Below are positions 1 through 7,028 of a DNA stretch of 27,011 bases, piece after piece. Position 1 is the stretch's first letter. Every line of letters starts with the position of its first letter. A model generated the notes under the pieces. That model searched no databases and was not told the DNA's origin. It saw only the letters and a program-made list of their open reading frames with translations. Location: contig JAFVZE010000397.1 of the NCBI GenBank assembly GCA_017508315.1, forward strand, positions 1 through 27,011, given 5' to 3'. A program made the translations under genes and the position numbers. The stretch is from Kiritimatiellia bacterium (GTDB taxonomy: Bacteria; Verrucomicrobiota; Kiritimatiellia; RFP12; UBA1067).

Positions 1-77
1 AACTTTCCGAAGTACTGAATGCTTTGGCTCGGAACAAGAATGCAGATGTCGGCAACCTGCTTTGGGGCGGATCGTAA
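1..77 (+). CDS. C-terminal end of an unidentified upstream protein (partial)
   Basis: Reading from base 3 gives an open frame of 24 codons that ends at TAA 75-77, with the tail ...ALARNKNADVGNLLWGGS. The residue mix (NALARNKNADVG) looks like ordinary protein, while the other two frames stop or read as cysteine/arginine-rich noise. The gene starts before the window, so its family cannot be recognised. In many bacteria fusA or tuf precedes rpsJ, but this tail does not look like the end of either. A stem-loop follows 13 bases after the stop. Confidence is limited because the stretch is so short. Confidence 0.4.
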   Translation, partial: LSEVLNALARNKNADVGNLLWGGS

Positions 78-90
78 TTCACTTCTATTA

Positions 91-134
91 GTTAGTCGGT
101 GCGTGGCGAGGTACGAGCCGCGCAACCGACTAAC
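91..134 (+). other. Strong stem-loop after the upstream gene
   Basis: Bases 91-107 (GTTAGTCGGT followed by GCGTGGC) pair with 117-134 (GCCGCGC, a bulged A at 124, then ACCGACTAAC). This gives a 17-bp stem with one G-U pair and a 9-base loop (108-116). No T run follows, so it is not a classic intrinsic terminator. It lies upstream of the candidate rpsJ promoter at 150-179, so it most likely belongs to the 3' end of the preceding transcript, as a Rho-independent-like or RNA-stabilising end. The pairing is seen directly; the role is inferred. Confidence 0.55.
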
Positions 135-149
135 CGATTACTTAGGCGC

Positions 150-179
150 TTGCGTTAGAGGGAGGTTTTTTGGTATACT
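150..179 (+). promoter_or_regulatory. Candidate promoter of the S10-spc ribosomal operon
   Basis: The -10 box TATACT is at 174-179, preceded by TGG at 171-173, which makes the extended -10 arrangement TGn-TATAAT. A partial -35 match TTGCGT lies at 150-155 with an 18-base spacer. The same TGG-TATAAT pattern recurs before lptA, rfbC and the macB-like gene, which strengthens the call. Transcription would begin near 186, leaving a leader of about 247 bases before rpsJ. Confidence 0.55.
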
Positions 180-185
180 ATACAG

Positions 186-432
186 AAATTCTCGCAAGAG
201 AAGGGTCGCGATACGGGCGAGTAGTATCCCGTCGCGTCGTGGCCGACGGGCTCCGCTCGCGGTCATGATAAGGTCGCGGGCGCTTCTTTTTGAGAGAAAA
301 ACTGCATGAAGACACAACCGTGCGCGGAACGCCAGAAGAAGGGTTCCCGGCGGCAACTTCGGGTGAAGTCCGCCGATAGTCCGGTCGTTGGATTGCAGGT
401 CAAGGAAAAGAAACGAAAAGGAAAACTAAGAG
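186..432 (+). promoter_or_regulatory. Structured leader of the ribosomal operon, possible attenuator
   Basis: This gene-free leader contains several inverted repeats. ACGGG (213-217) can pair with CCCGT (228-232), but CCCGTCG (228-234) can instead pair with CGACGGG (244-250), so these two hairpins exclude each other. Directly after them sits a terminator-like hairpin (254-291). Farther down, CGGCGG (348-353) pairs with CCGCCG (370-375), enclosing ACTTC-GGGT-GAAGT, just before the ribosome binding region. Ribosomal operons are commonly autoregulated through such leaders (L4 on the E. coli S10 leader is the classic case). Whether this one works the same way is inference; the sequence does not obviously match the E. 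coli leader. Confidence 0.45.
254..291 (+). terminator. Intrinsic-terminator-like hairpin inside the S10 leader
   Basis: CGCTCGCG (254-261) pairs with CGCGGGCG (275-282), with one G-U pair. G262-T274, T263-G273 and C264-G272 can extend the stem to 11 bp, leaving a 7-base loop. CTTCTTTTT (283-291) follows at once, as expected for Rho-independent termination. It lies about 70 bases after the predicted transcription start and 141 bases before rpsJ, a position that suits premature termination rather than the end of the upstream gene. Confidence 0.5.
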
Positions 433-741
433 ATGCAACAGCAGAGAGTACGCATCCGCCTCCAGGCATACGATCATCGTGTGCTGGATCAGGCCGTCGG
501 TGGAATCATCGACACGGCCCGCGGAACGGGTGCGCAGGTGGTGGGTCCGATCCCGCTGCCCACGCGTGTCGAGCGTTTCACGGTGAACCGTTCGCCGAAC
601 GTCGACAAAAAGTCCATGGATCAGTTCGAAATGCGCACCCACAAGCGCCTTTTGGACATCGTCAACCCGACCGCGCAGACGATCGATGAGCTCAAGAAGC
701 TCAATCTTCCCGCGGGCGTTGACATCACCATCAAGGTCTGA
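433..741 (+). CDS. rpsJ: 30S ribosomal protein S10 (uS10)
   Basis: The 102-residue product is full length for S10 and carries the family signatures GPIPLPTR near residue 38 and RTHKRLLDI near 69-77. S10 sits in the head of the 30S subunit and doubles as NusE, the partner of NusB in transcription antitermination. The ATG at 433 is preceded by a modest purine-rich site (AAAGG, 417-421). It is the first gene of the operon and follows a long structured leader, and rplC begins 12 bases after its stop. Confidence 0.97.
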   Translation: MQQQRVRIRLQAYDHRVLDQAVGGIIDTARGTGAQVVGPIPLPTRVERFTVNRSPNVDKKSMDQFEMRTHKRLLDIVNPTAQTIDELKKLNLPAGVDITIKV

Positions 742-753
742 TAGGAGGGTGTC

Positions 754-1419
754 ATGGAAGGTTTGATCGGTAAGAAAATCGGAATGACCCAGGTCTACGA
801 CGCCGACGGCAAGCGCACCTGTGTGACCGTCGTCGAGGTCGGTCCCTGCCCGGTCGTTCAGCTCAAGACTCTGGAGAAGGACGGCTACGAGGCCGCCCAG
901 ATCGCTTTCGGCGTCCAGAAGGCCTCCCGCCTCGCCAAGGCGCAGCAGAAGCACTTCGAGAAGGCCGGCGTCGAGTGCGCCCGCGTACTCAAGGAATTCA
1001 AGATGGACGAGGCCGACAAGGAACTCAAGGTCGGCGACAAGCTCACCGTCGCCAACTTCGAGGGCGTCAAGTACGTCGACGTGACCGGCGTCACCAAGGG
1101 CAAGGGTTTCGCGGGCGTCATCAAGCGCTACGGCTTCGCCGGCGGCAACATGACCCACGGCGGCCACTCCAAGCGCCGTACGGGCGGCTTGGCCGCGCGC
1201 GACCTCCCCGGCTGGATCGAAAAGGGCAAGAAGATGCCCGGACACATGGGTGACGTCAACCGCAAGGCGATCAATCTCGAGGTCGTCCAGATCCGTCCCG
1301 AGGACAACGCGATTCTCGTCAAGGGTTCGATCCCCGGCGCCCGCAACAGCGTCGTGATCATCCGCAAGTCCCTCAAGAACAACCGCATCGCCTACAAGGC
1401 GCAGAAGGGGGCTAAGTAA
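754..1419 (+). CDS. rplC: 50S ribosomal protein L3 (uL3)
   Basis: The 221-residue protein opens with MEGLIGKKIGMTQVYD, the standard L3 start, and is an early assembly protein that binds 23S rRNA near the peptidyl transferase centre. A strong AGGAGG at 743-748 fixes the ATG. The internal loop that usually reads HR.PGSIG is replaced here by GGHSKRRTGGLAARDLPGW followed by KGKKMPGHMG, so the extension reaching toward the active site is somewhat divergent. Its stop is 2 bases from rplD, which indicates tight coupling. Confidence 0.97.
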   Translation: MEGLIGKKIGMTQVYDADGKRTCVTVVEVGPCPVVQLKTLEKDGYEAAQIAFGVQKASRLAKAQQKHFEKAGVECARVLKEFKMDEADKELKVGDKLTVANFEGVKYVDVTGVTKGKGFAGVIKRYGFAGGNMTHGGHSKRRTGGLAARDLPGWIEKGKKMPGHMGDVNRKAINLEVVQIRPEDNAILVKGSIPGARNSVVIIRKSLKNNRIAYKAQKGAK

Positions 1420-1421
1420 TC

Positions 1422-2015
1422 ATGAAGAAAGTCGATATCAACGTCGATAAGTCCCTTCTCGTCCTCGACAAGGGCGCCCAGGCGCTCAAGGACGCCGTCA
1501 CCGCCATCCGCAACGCGATGCGCGCCGGAACGGCCTGCACGAAGGGCAAGGGAGAAGTCGCCGGCTCCAACAAGAAGCCGTGGAAGCAGAAGGGTACGGG
1601 CAACGCCCGCGCCGGGTTCCGTCAGTCGCCTGTGTGGCGCGGCGGCGGTGTCGCGCACGGCCCCAAGCCGCGTGACTTCGAGCAGAAGCTCAACAAGAAG
1701 GTGTGGCAGCTCGCGTTCAAGCGCGCGCTTTCCGAGAAGATCGCCGCCGAGCAGGTCATCGTTCTCGACGAGTTTTCGTTCGAGGCTCCGAAGACCAAGC
1801 TCATGGCCGCGCTCCTCAGGGATCTCGGGGTCGACCGCAGCGCCGTCATCATCCAGAAGGAAGTCGACGACACGGTTCTGCTGGTCACCAGCAACCTCCC
1901 GCGCATCGACTATTCGACCGCTCAGGCGATCGACGTCTATACGCTCATGGTGAACAAGACGCTCGTCTGCGACCAGGCCGGTTTCGACGCGCTCATGGCC
2001 CGCATGGCCAAGTAA
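1422..2015 (+). CDS. rplD: 50S ribosomal protein L4 (uL4)
   Basis: The 197-residue L4-family protein shows the conserved loop GSNKKPWKQKGTGNARAG around residues 48-65, which lines the exit tunnel, and a C-terminal domain ending VCDQAGFDALMARMAK. In E. coli, L4 also represses its own operon by acting on the S10 leader; the hairpin-rich leader at 186-432 would be the place for a comparable effect here. Start ATG 1422 lies 2 bases after the L3 stop, with its G-rich site inside the end of rplC. Confidence 0.97.
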   Translation: MKKVDINVDKSLLVLDKGAQALKDAVTAIRNAMRAGTACTKGKGEVAGSNKKPWKQKGTGNARAGFRQSPVWRGGGVAHGPKPRDFEQKLNKKVWQLAFKRALSEKIAAEQVIVLDEFSFEAPKTKLMAALLRDLGVDRSAVIIQKEVDDTVLLVTSNLPRIDYSTAQAIDVYTLMVNKTLVCDQAGFDALMARMAK

Positions 2016-2028
2016 GGAGTTTCAAGCC

Positions 2029-2307
2029 ATGACGAAAGAAATCATCAAGAAGGTCATGATCACCGAGAAGGGCTCGCGCATTTCGGTCAACAACCAGTAC
2101 ATGCTGGAAGTCGCCAAGGATGCAACCAAGCCCCAGATCGCGGAGGCCGCCGAGAAGAAGTTCGGCGTGCACGTTCTCGCGGTCCGCACCGCCAACATCA
2201 AGGGCGGGCTCAAGTACATCCGCGGCACCCGCCGCGCGATCAAGGAAGCCACCTACAAGCGTGCGATCGTCACCGTCAAGGACGGCGAGCGCATCGAACA
2301 GGTCTAA
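2029..2307 (+). CDS. rplW: 50S ribosomal protein L23 (uL23)
   Basis: The 92-residue protein has the L23 features: an N-terminal block with ITEKGS, the YMLEVAKDATKPQIAEA segment, and the basic GGLKYIRGTRRA loop. L23 lies beside the tunnel exit, where signal recognition particle and trigger factor dock. AAGGAG at 2014-2019 is 9 bases before the ATG. The gene occupies its usual place between rplD and rplB. Confidence 0.96.
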   Translation: MTKEIIKKVMITEKGSRISVNNQYMLEVAKDATKPQIAEAAEKKFGVHVLAVRTANIKGGLKYIRGTRRAIKEATYKRAIVTVKDGERIEQV

Positions 2308-2327
2308 GGTAAGGGAGTTCAAAGAAA

Positions 2328-3152
2328 ATGGGACTCAAATCTTTCAAGGCTCGCAGCGACGGCATGCGTTTCCGCGTCGCCAACGCTTTCGAGGAAATCA
2401 CCGAGAAGAAGCCGGTCAAGAGCCTCACGAAGGCCGTGCGCAAGACCGCCGGCCGCAACAACCAGGGTCGTATCACCACCCGTCATCACGGCGGCGGCGC
2501 CAAGCAGCGTCTCCGTCTCGTCGACTTCAAGCGCAACAAGTTCGACGTCGAGGCGACGGTCAAGGACATCGCCTACGATCCCAAGCGCAGCGCGTTTCTC
2601 GCGCTTGTCGAGTACACCGACGGTCAGAAGAGTTACATCCTCGCTCCCGAAGGTCTCAAGGTCGGAATGAAGGTCATGAACGGTCCGAACGCCGAAGCTT
2701 CGGTCGGTAACTGTCTGCCGCTCGTGCAGATTCCGCTCGGGCTTATGGTTCACGCCATCGAGCTCGTCCCCGGCGAAGGCGCCAAGATCGCCCGCTCGGC
2801 CGGCAACGAGTGTCAGATCATGGCCCGCGACAACGGCAAGGTCACGCTCAAGATGCCTTCTGGCGAAGTGCGTATCTTCAACGGCCGCTGTCTCGCCACC
2901 GTCGGCACGGTCAGCAACAAGGACTGGGGTTCGATTCAGCTCGGCAAGGCAGGCCGCAAGCGCCATATGGGTATCCGTCCCACGGTCCGCGGCGTTGCGA
3001 TGAACCCGGTCGATCACCCGATGGGCGGCGGCGAAGGCCGTACGTCCGGCGGCAGCCACCCGCGTTCACCCTGGGGCCAGCTCGCCAAGGGCGGCAAGAC
3101 CCGTCCGAAGCGCAAGGCGTCCGATCGCGTCATCGTCAAGAGGAGGAAATAA
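2328..3152 (+). CDS. rplB: 50S ribosomal protein L2 (uL2)
   Basis: The 274-residue full-length L2 has GRNNQGRITTRHHGGGAKQR near residues 44-63 and the C-terminal signature GVAMNPVDHPMGGGEGR. The histidine of DHP, implicated in peptidyl transfer and subunit joining, is kept; the following DHPH histidine of E. coli is Met here, a change I recall from other bacterial phyla. It ends in a basic tail (RVIVKRRK) that contacts 23S rRNA. rpsS follows after 3 bases. Confidence 0.98.
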   Translation: MGLKSFKARSDGMRFRVANAFEEITEKKPVKSLTKAVRKTAGRNNQGRITTRHHGGGAKQRLRLVDFKRNKFDVEATVKDIAYDPKRSAFLALVEYTDGQKSYILAPEGLKVGMKVMNGPNAEASVGNCLPLVQIPLGLMVHAIELVPGEGAKIARSAGNECQIMARDNGKVTLKMPSGEVRIFNGRCLATVGTVSNKDWGSIQLGKAGRKRHMGIRPTVRGVAMNPVDHPMGGGEGRTSGGSHPRSPWGQLAKGGKTRPKRKASDRVIVKRRK

Positions 3153-3155
3153 TCC

Positions 3156-3425
3156 ATGGCACGTTCTCTCAAGAAGGGACCCTATGTCGAGGAGTCGCTC
3201 CTCCGCAAGGTCGAAAAGATGCAGGCGAGCGGCAAGAAGCAGCCGATCAAGACGTGGAGCCGCCGTTCGATGGTGCTCCCCGAATTCGTCGGGCTCACGT
3301 TCGCCATCCACAACGGTCGTCAGCACATGCCGATTTTCATCACCGAAAATATGGTCGGCCATCGTCTCGGCGAGTTCGCGCCCACGCGCACGTTCAAGTC
3401 GCACGGCAACAATGCCAAGAAGTAA
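3156..3425 (+). CDS. rpsS: 30S ribosomal protein S19 (uS19)
   Basis: The 89-residue protein begins MARSLKKGPYVEESLL and contains RRSMVLPEFVGLTFAIHNG and GEFAPTRTFKSHG, all typical S19 blocks. It sits in the 30S head with S13 and contacts the A-site tRNA. The GAGGAGG at 3140-3146, within the end of rplB, positions ATG 3156. Length and start are standard. Confidence 0.97.
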   Translation: MARSLKKGPYVEESLLRKVEKMQASGKKQPIKTWSRRSMVLPEFVGLTFAIHNGRQHMPIFITENMVGHRLGEFAPTRTFKSHGNNAKK

Positions 3426-3437
3426 GGAGCCGTAAGA

Positions 3438-3785
3438 ATGGAAGTTCAAGCCATTACCCGTAACGCGCGCATGTCGGCGGCGAAAGGCCGTCCGCTGGCG
3501 CGCTCCTGCCGCGGGCTCAAGCCCTCGGAGGCGCTCAAGCTCGTTGAGTTCTCGCCCAAGAAGGCCGCGGAGATTCTCCGCAAGACCCTCCTGAGCGCGA
3601 TCGCCAACGCGAAGAACAACAACGGTCTCGACCCCGAAACGCTGACGGTCAAACTCTGCGTGTTCGACGAGTCGATCCGCATGAAGCGTTATTGGCCCAC
3701 CGCCCGCGGCTCGGCCCACCCGATCGCGCGCCGCATGTGCCACTGCAAGGTCGTTCTCACCGACGGCAATAAGGAGACCAAGTAA
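3438..3785 (+). CDS. rplV: 50S ribosomal protein L22 (uL22)
   Basis: The 115-residue L22 has the N-terminal helix region (RNARMSAAKGRPLARSCRG), an AEILRKTLLSAIANAKNN helix, and the long beta-hairpin that reaches into the exit tunnel (WPTARGSAHPIARRMCH). The C-terminal VVLTDG block is normal. AAGGAG at 3424-3429 is 8 bases before ATG 3438. The stop abuts rpsC. Confidence 0.96.
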   Translation: MEVQAITRNARMSAAKGRPLARSCRGLKPSEALKLVEFSPKKAAEILRKTLLSAIANAKNNNGLDPETLTVKLCVFDESIRMKRYWPTARGSAHPIARRMCHCKVVLTDGNKETK

Positions 3786-3786
3786 A

Positions 3787-4482
3787 ATGGGACAGAAAGT
3801 CAATCCTATCGGCTTCCGCGTCGGCGTCAACCACGCCTGGGGCAGCCGTTGGTTCGCGCCCAAGAAAACGTTCGGCGCGTATCTGATCGAAGACCAGAAG
3901 ATCCGTGAAGCCTGCAAGAAGCGTCTCGCCGAGGCCGGCATCTCGAAGATTCTCATCGAGCGTTACCTCAACCGCGTGCGCGTCACCCTTTTCAGCGCCC
4001 GTCCCGGCGTCATCATCGGCCGCAAGGGCGGCGATGTCGAGGCGATCCGCGCCGAGCTCGAGAAGATGACCAAGAAGGAAGTCTACCTCGAGATCAAGGA
4101 AGTCCAGGGCGCCGACGCCGACGCTCAGCTCGTGGCCGAGTCGATCGCCCAGCAGCTCGAACGCCGCATCATGCTCAAGCGCGCGATGAAGCGCGCGCAG
4201 AAGGTGGCGATGGACATGGGCGTCGACGGAATCAAGATTCACGCTTCCGGCCGTATCAACGGAGCGGAAATCGCCCGTGTCGAGTGGTCGCGTGAAGGCA
4301 AGGTTCCGCTGCACACCCTGAGGGCGAACATCGACTACGGTTTCGCCGAAGCGAACACCACCGCCGGCAAGATCGGCATCAAGGTCTGGATCTGCAAGAA
4401 GGAAGGTTTCCAGGCGCGCGCTCAGCGCAGCGACCGTCGCGGCGACCGTGAAGGAGGTAAGCGCCATGCCGCTCATGCCTAA
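3787..4482 (+). CDS. rpsC: 30S ribosomal protein S3 (uS3)
   Basis: The 231-residue S3 opens MGQKVNPIGFRVGVNHAWGS and has a KH domain with the GxxG-type loop RPGVIIGRKGGDVEAIR, followed by the S3 C-terminal domain (ALRANIDYGFAEA-like segment). S3 forms part of the mRNA entry channel. AAGGAG at 3771-3776 precedes the ATG. Its last codons (GGKRHAAHA) overlap the start of rplP by 17 bases and also carry that gene's ribosome binding site, so the tail sequence is constrained by both. Confidence 0.97.
   Translation: MGQKVNPIGFRVGVNHAWGSRWFAPKKTFGAYLIEDQKIREACKKRLAEAGISKILIERYLNRVRVTLFSARPGVIIGRKGGDVEAIRAELEKMTKKEVYLEIKEVQGADADAQLVAESIAQQLERRIMLKRAMKRAQKVAMDMGVDGIKIHASGRINGAEIARVEWSREGKVPLHTLRANIDYGFAEANTTAGKIGIKVWICKKEGFQARAQRSDRRGDREGGKRHAAHA
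4451..4465 (+). promoter_or_regulatory. Ribosome binding site that decides the rplP start
   Basis: AAGGAGG at 4451-4457, embedded in the 3' end of rpsC, is 8 bases from ATG 4466. This favours 4466 over the in-frame ATG at 4448, which lies upstream of the site. Confidence 0.75.
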
Positions 4483-4888
4483 GAGAGTTAAGTTCCGCAA
4501 GGTTTCCAAGGGCAACCGTTCAGGTTACGCCACTTCGGGCACCGAGCTCGCCTACGGCGAATTCGGTCTCAAGGCTCTGACCCGCGGACTTCTGACCGCC
4601 ACGCAGATCGAAGCGTGCCGCGTCGCCATCAACCGTGAAATGAAGCGCAAGGGCAAGTTGTGGATCCGCGTGTTCCCCGACAAGCCCGTCACCCGCAAGC
4701 CAATCGAAGTGCGTATGGGCGGAGGAAAGGGCAACCCTGAGTTCTGGGCGGCCGTGATCCTTCCCGGCAAGGTGCTTTTCGAAATCGGCGGCGTTTCCGA
4801 GGAAGTTGCCAAGGAATGTCTCCGTCTGGCGGCGACCAAGATCGGCATTCACACCAAATTCATCACCCGCGCAGGAGTCAAAATCTGA
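4466..4888 (+). CDS. rplP: 50S ribosomal protein L16 (uL16)
   Basis: The 140-residue L16 begins MPLMPKRVKFRKV, matching the usual MLMPKRVKHRK start. It contains IRVFPDKPVTRKPIEVRMG (residues around 68-86) and KGNPEFWAAVILPGKVLFE, both diagnostic. L16 helps position tRNA at the A site. The TGA stop (4886-4888) shares its A with the ATG of rpsQ, so there is no room for rpmC (L29), which normally separates these two genes. Confidence 0.97.
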   Translation: MPLMPKRVKFRKVSKGNRSGYATSGTELAYGEFGLKALTRGLLTATQIEACRVAINREMKRKGKLWIRVFPDKPVTRKPIEVRMGGGKGNPEFWAAVILPGKVLFEIGGVSEEVAKECLRLAATKIGIHTKFITRAGVKI

Positions 4889-5139
4889 TGAGCACGCAAA
4901 CCAACACCCGCGGCGCGCGCAAGGTGCGCAAAGGCGTCGTTGTGTCCAAGATGGGCACGAAGAGCGTGAACGTCGAGGTCTCGTACCGCGAACGTCACCC
5001 CGTGTACGGCAAGATCGTCACGCGCACGAAAAAGTACCATGCGCACGACGAGGACGACACGGCGAAAGTCGGTGACAAGGTCACCATCATGGAAACGCGT
5101 CCGCTCAGCGCCACCAAGCGCTGGCGCGTCGTGAAGTAA
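4888..5139 (+). CDS. rpsQ: 30S ribosomal protein S17 (uS17)
   Basis: The 83-residue protein has the S17 OB-fold core: RKGVVVSKMGTKSVNVEV, HPVYGKIVTRTKKYHAHDE and a C-terminal METRPLSATKRWRVV. The ATG at 4888 overlaps the rplP stop (TGATG), preceded by AGGAG at 4873-4877. A longer in-frame start at 4816 would only add out-of-family sequence read from rplP in another frame. S17 is a primary 16S-binding protein of the 30S body. Confidence 0.96.
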   Translation: MSTQTNTRGARKVRKGVVVSKMGTKSVNVEVSYRERHPVYGKIVTRTKKYHAHDEDDTAKVGDKVTIMETRPLSATKRWRVVK

Positions 5140-5152
5140 GGGGGAAAGCGCA

Positions 5153-5518
5153 ATGTTGCAGGAACTCTCAAATCTCGTTGTGGCGGACAACACCGGCGCC
5201 AAGCGCGCCATGTGCTTCCGCATTCTCGGACAGCGCAAGGAGTACGCCTATCTCGGCGACATCATCCGCGTCGCGATCAAGGAAGCTTCGCCGACCGGTT
5301 CCGTCAAGAAGGGCACGGTCGCCACGGCCGTCATCGTCCGTACGGGTCATCCGATCCGTCGCGAGGACGGCTCGACGGTTCACTTCGATCAGAACGCCTG
5401 CGTTCTCGTCGACTCGAAGCTCAACCCCATCGGCACGCGTATTTTCGGGCCGGTGGCGCGCGAGCTCCGCGATAAGAACTACATGAAAATCATCTCGATG
5501 GCCCCGGAAGTGGTCTAA
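5153..5518 (+). CDS. rplN: 50S ribosomal protein L14 (uL14)
   Basis: The 121-residue L14 has VADNTGAKRAMCFRILG near the N-terminus, the VIVRTGHPIRREDGS block, and the C-terminal GTRIFGPVARELRDKNYMK signature. It lies at the 50S face that contacts 30S (bridge B8). The usual MIQ start is MLQ here. A G-rich site (AAGGGGG) just upstream fixes ATG 5153. Confidence 0.97.
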   Translation: MLQELSNLVVADNTGAKRAMCFRILGQRKEYAYLGDIIRVAIKEASPTGSVKKGTVATAVIVRTGHPIRREDGSTVHFDQNACVLVDSKLNPIGTRIFGPVARELRDKNYMKIISMAPEVV

Positions 5519-5536
5519 TACAAGGAGCAACCTCAA

Positions 5537-5848
5537 ATGGCTATCGCAAGAATCAGAAAGAACGACACCGTGATCGTGACCTGCGGCAACGACGCAGGCA
5601 AGACCGGAACCGTCCTCAAGGTTGATCCCAAGAAGGGTACCGCCGTCGTCGGAGGCGTGAACGTCCACAAGAAGGCCGTTCGCCGCACCGAGAAACAGGC
5701 CGGCGGCCTCATCGACACGGAACTGCCGGTCAAACTCTGCAAACTCATGCCCTACGACGCCGACAAGAAGTGCGGCACCCGCGTCAAGGCGGGCGAGAAG
5801 GACGGCAAGAAGGCCAGAGTCTCAGTCAAGAGCGGCAAGACCCTCTAA
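5537..5848 (+). CDS. rplX: 50S ribosomal protein L24 (uL24)
   Basis: The 103-residue L24 shows a KOW motif (RKNDTVIVTCGNDAGKTGTV, residues about 7-26) and the GGVNVHKKAVRR block. The C-terminal part has CGTRV and a KKARVSVKSGK tail. L24 initiates 50S assembly. AAGGAG (5522-5527) is 9 bases before the ATG. Confidence 0.96.
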   Translation: MAIARIRKNDTVIVTCGNDAGKTGTVLKVDPKKGTAVVGGVNVHKKAVRRTEKQAGGLIDTELPVKLCKLMPYDADKKCGTRVKAGEKDGKKARVSVKSGKTL

Positions 5849-5862
5849 CAAGGAACGAAATC

Positions 5863-6399
5863 ATGGCAAGACTCAAAGACGAATACGCGAGCCGCATGGT
5901 GGCCGAGCTTGAAAAGAAGCTTGAAGTCACCAACAAGATGCTCGTTCCCCGCCTTCAGAAAATCGTCGTGAACATGGGCTTCGGCATCGTCTCCAAGGAC
6001 GAGCAGAAGACTCTGGTCGACGAAATGACGGCGATCACCGGCCAGAAGCCCCAGCTTTGCAAGGCGAAGAAGTCGATCTCGAACTTCAAGCTCCGCGAAG
6101 GCATGGTCATCGGCGCGAAGGTTACGCTGCGCGGCGATCGCATGTGGGAGTTCGCCGACCGTCTCATTTCGGTCGCGCTTCCGCGAATCCGCGACTTCCG
6201 CGGTGTTTCTAACCGCGGCTTCGACGGTCGCGGCAACTATACGCTGGGCCTCAAGGAGCATTCGATCTTCCCCGAACTGGTGGATACCGGATCGGGTCAC
6301 TCCGGCATGGACATCACGTTCGTGACCAGCGCCAACGACAACAAGGCTGCCAAGGAGCTTCTCGTCTCCATGGGCATGCCGTTTGCGGGGAGGAACTAA
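5863..6399 (+). CDS. rplE: 50S ribosomal protein L5 (uL5)
   Basis: The 178-residue protein carries L5 blocks: PRLQKIVVNMGFG, a TGQKPQLCKAKKSISNFKLR segment, and FRGVSNRGFDGRGNYTLG. L5 binds 5S rRNA and contacts the P-site tRNA. ATG 5863 is preceded by AAGGAA (5850-5855). An upstream in-frame ATG at 5770 lies inside rplX and would prepend 31 residues foreign to the family, so it is rejected. The stop is 2 bases from rpsN. Confidence 0.97.
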   Translation: MARLKDEYASRMVAELEKKLEVTNKMLVPRLQKIVVNMGFGIVSKDEQKTLVDEMTAITGQKPQLCKAKKSISNFKLREGMVIGAKVTLRGDRMWEFADRLISVALPRIRDFRGVSNRGFDGRGNYTLGLKEHSIFPELVDTGSGHSGMDITFVTSANDNKAAKELLVSMGMPFAGRN

Positions 6400-6401
6400 T
6401 C

Positions 6402-6587
6402 ATGGCAAAGAAATGCTTGATTGAAAAGCAGAAGCGTACGCCCAAGTTCAAAGTGCGCGCGTACAACCGCTGCCAGCGTTGCGGCCGCCGCCACGCCTAC
6501 ATCCGCAAATTCGGCGTCTGCCGTCTTTGCTTCCGCGAACTCGCCGTCTCCGGCCTCATCCCAGGCGTCACGAAGGCTTCGTGGTAA
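6402..6587 (+). CDS. rpsN: 30S ribosomal protein S14, zinc-binding type (uS14)
   Basis: At 61 residues this is the short, zinc-binding (type Z) form of S14. The four ligands are C24 and C27 (CQRC) and C40 and C43 (CRLC), and the tail GLIPGVTKASW is typical. S14 assembles late in the 30S head. A GGGGAGG site lies in the end of rplE. Some genomes carry a second, zinc-free S14 elsewhere; none is visible here. Confidence 0.97.
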   Translation: MAKKCLIEKQKRTPKFKVRAYNRCQRCGRRHAYIRKFGVCRLCFRELAVSGLIPGVTKASW

Positions 6588-6614
6588 CGAATACAAGGAA
6601 AGGAATCTAAAGAA

Positions 6615-7007
6615 ATGTCACTCGATCCCATTTCCGATATGCTCACCACGATCCGCAACGGTCTGAAGGCCCGCCTTCACTCCGTCACGGTTCCCGCGAG
6701 CAACCTCAAGGGCGAAATCGCCCGCGTCATGAAGGATGCCGGATACATCGCCGACTCCGTCATGACGACTGAATTCCCGAAGAAGCTGATCATCACGCTG
6801 AAGTACTCCGATCGCGCCGAACCCGCGATCCGCGAGATCAAGCGCGTTTCCAAGCCCGGTCTTCGGAAGTTCGTGTCGGTCCCCGAGATCCCGCTCGTCC
6901 TCGACGGCATGGGCCTGGCGATTCTCTCCACCTCCAAGGGCATCATGTCCGGCGCGGAGGCGAAGAAGGCGCGTCTCGGCGGTGAAGTTATCTGCACTGT
7001 CGCTTAA
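6615..7007 (+). CDS. rpsH: 30S ribosomal protein S8 (uS8)
   Basis: The 130-residue S8 begins MSLDPISDMLTTIRNGL and has the C-terminal VLDGMGLAILSTSKGIMSG and LGGEVICTVA blocks. S8 binds the central domain of 16S rRNA and in E. coli also represses the spc operon by binding the rplE message. The central KKLIITLKYS beta-strand region is normal. A 27-base gap separates it from rpsN. Confidence 0.97.
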   Translation: MSLDPISDMLTTIRNGLKARLHSVTVPASNLKGEIARVMKDAGYIADSVMTTEFPKKLIITLKYSDRAEPAIREIKRVSKPGLRKFVSVPEIPLVLDGMGLAILSTSKGIMSGAEAKKARLGGEVICTVA

Positions 7008-7028
7008 TCATAGGAGCCTAAGAAGACA

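Noticed and set aside
19..309. 96-codon plus-strand frame at the window start
   Set aside because: It crosses the stem-loop, promoter and leader terminator, and its sequence is Arg/Ser-rich with no family resemblance.
306..689. 127-codon plus-strand frame starting in the leader and overlapping rpsJ
   Set aside because: Most of it is rpsJ read in another frame; a leader peptide at ATG 306 has no ribosome binding site.
400..1245. 281-codon minus-strand frame across rpsJ and rplC
   Set aside because: It overlaps two unmistakable ribosomal genes and resembles the Asp/Leu/Val-rich antisense products seen opposite the other genes here.
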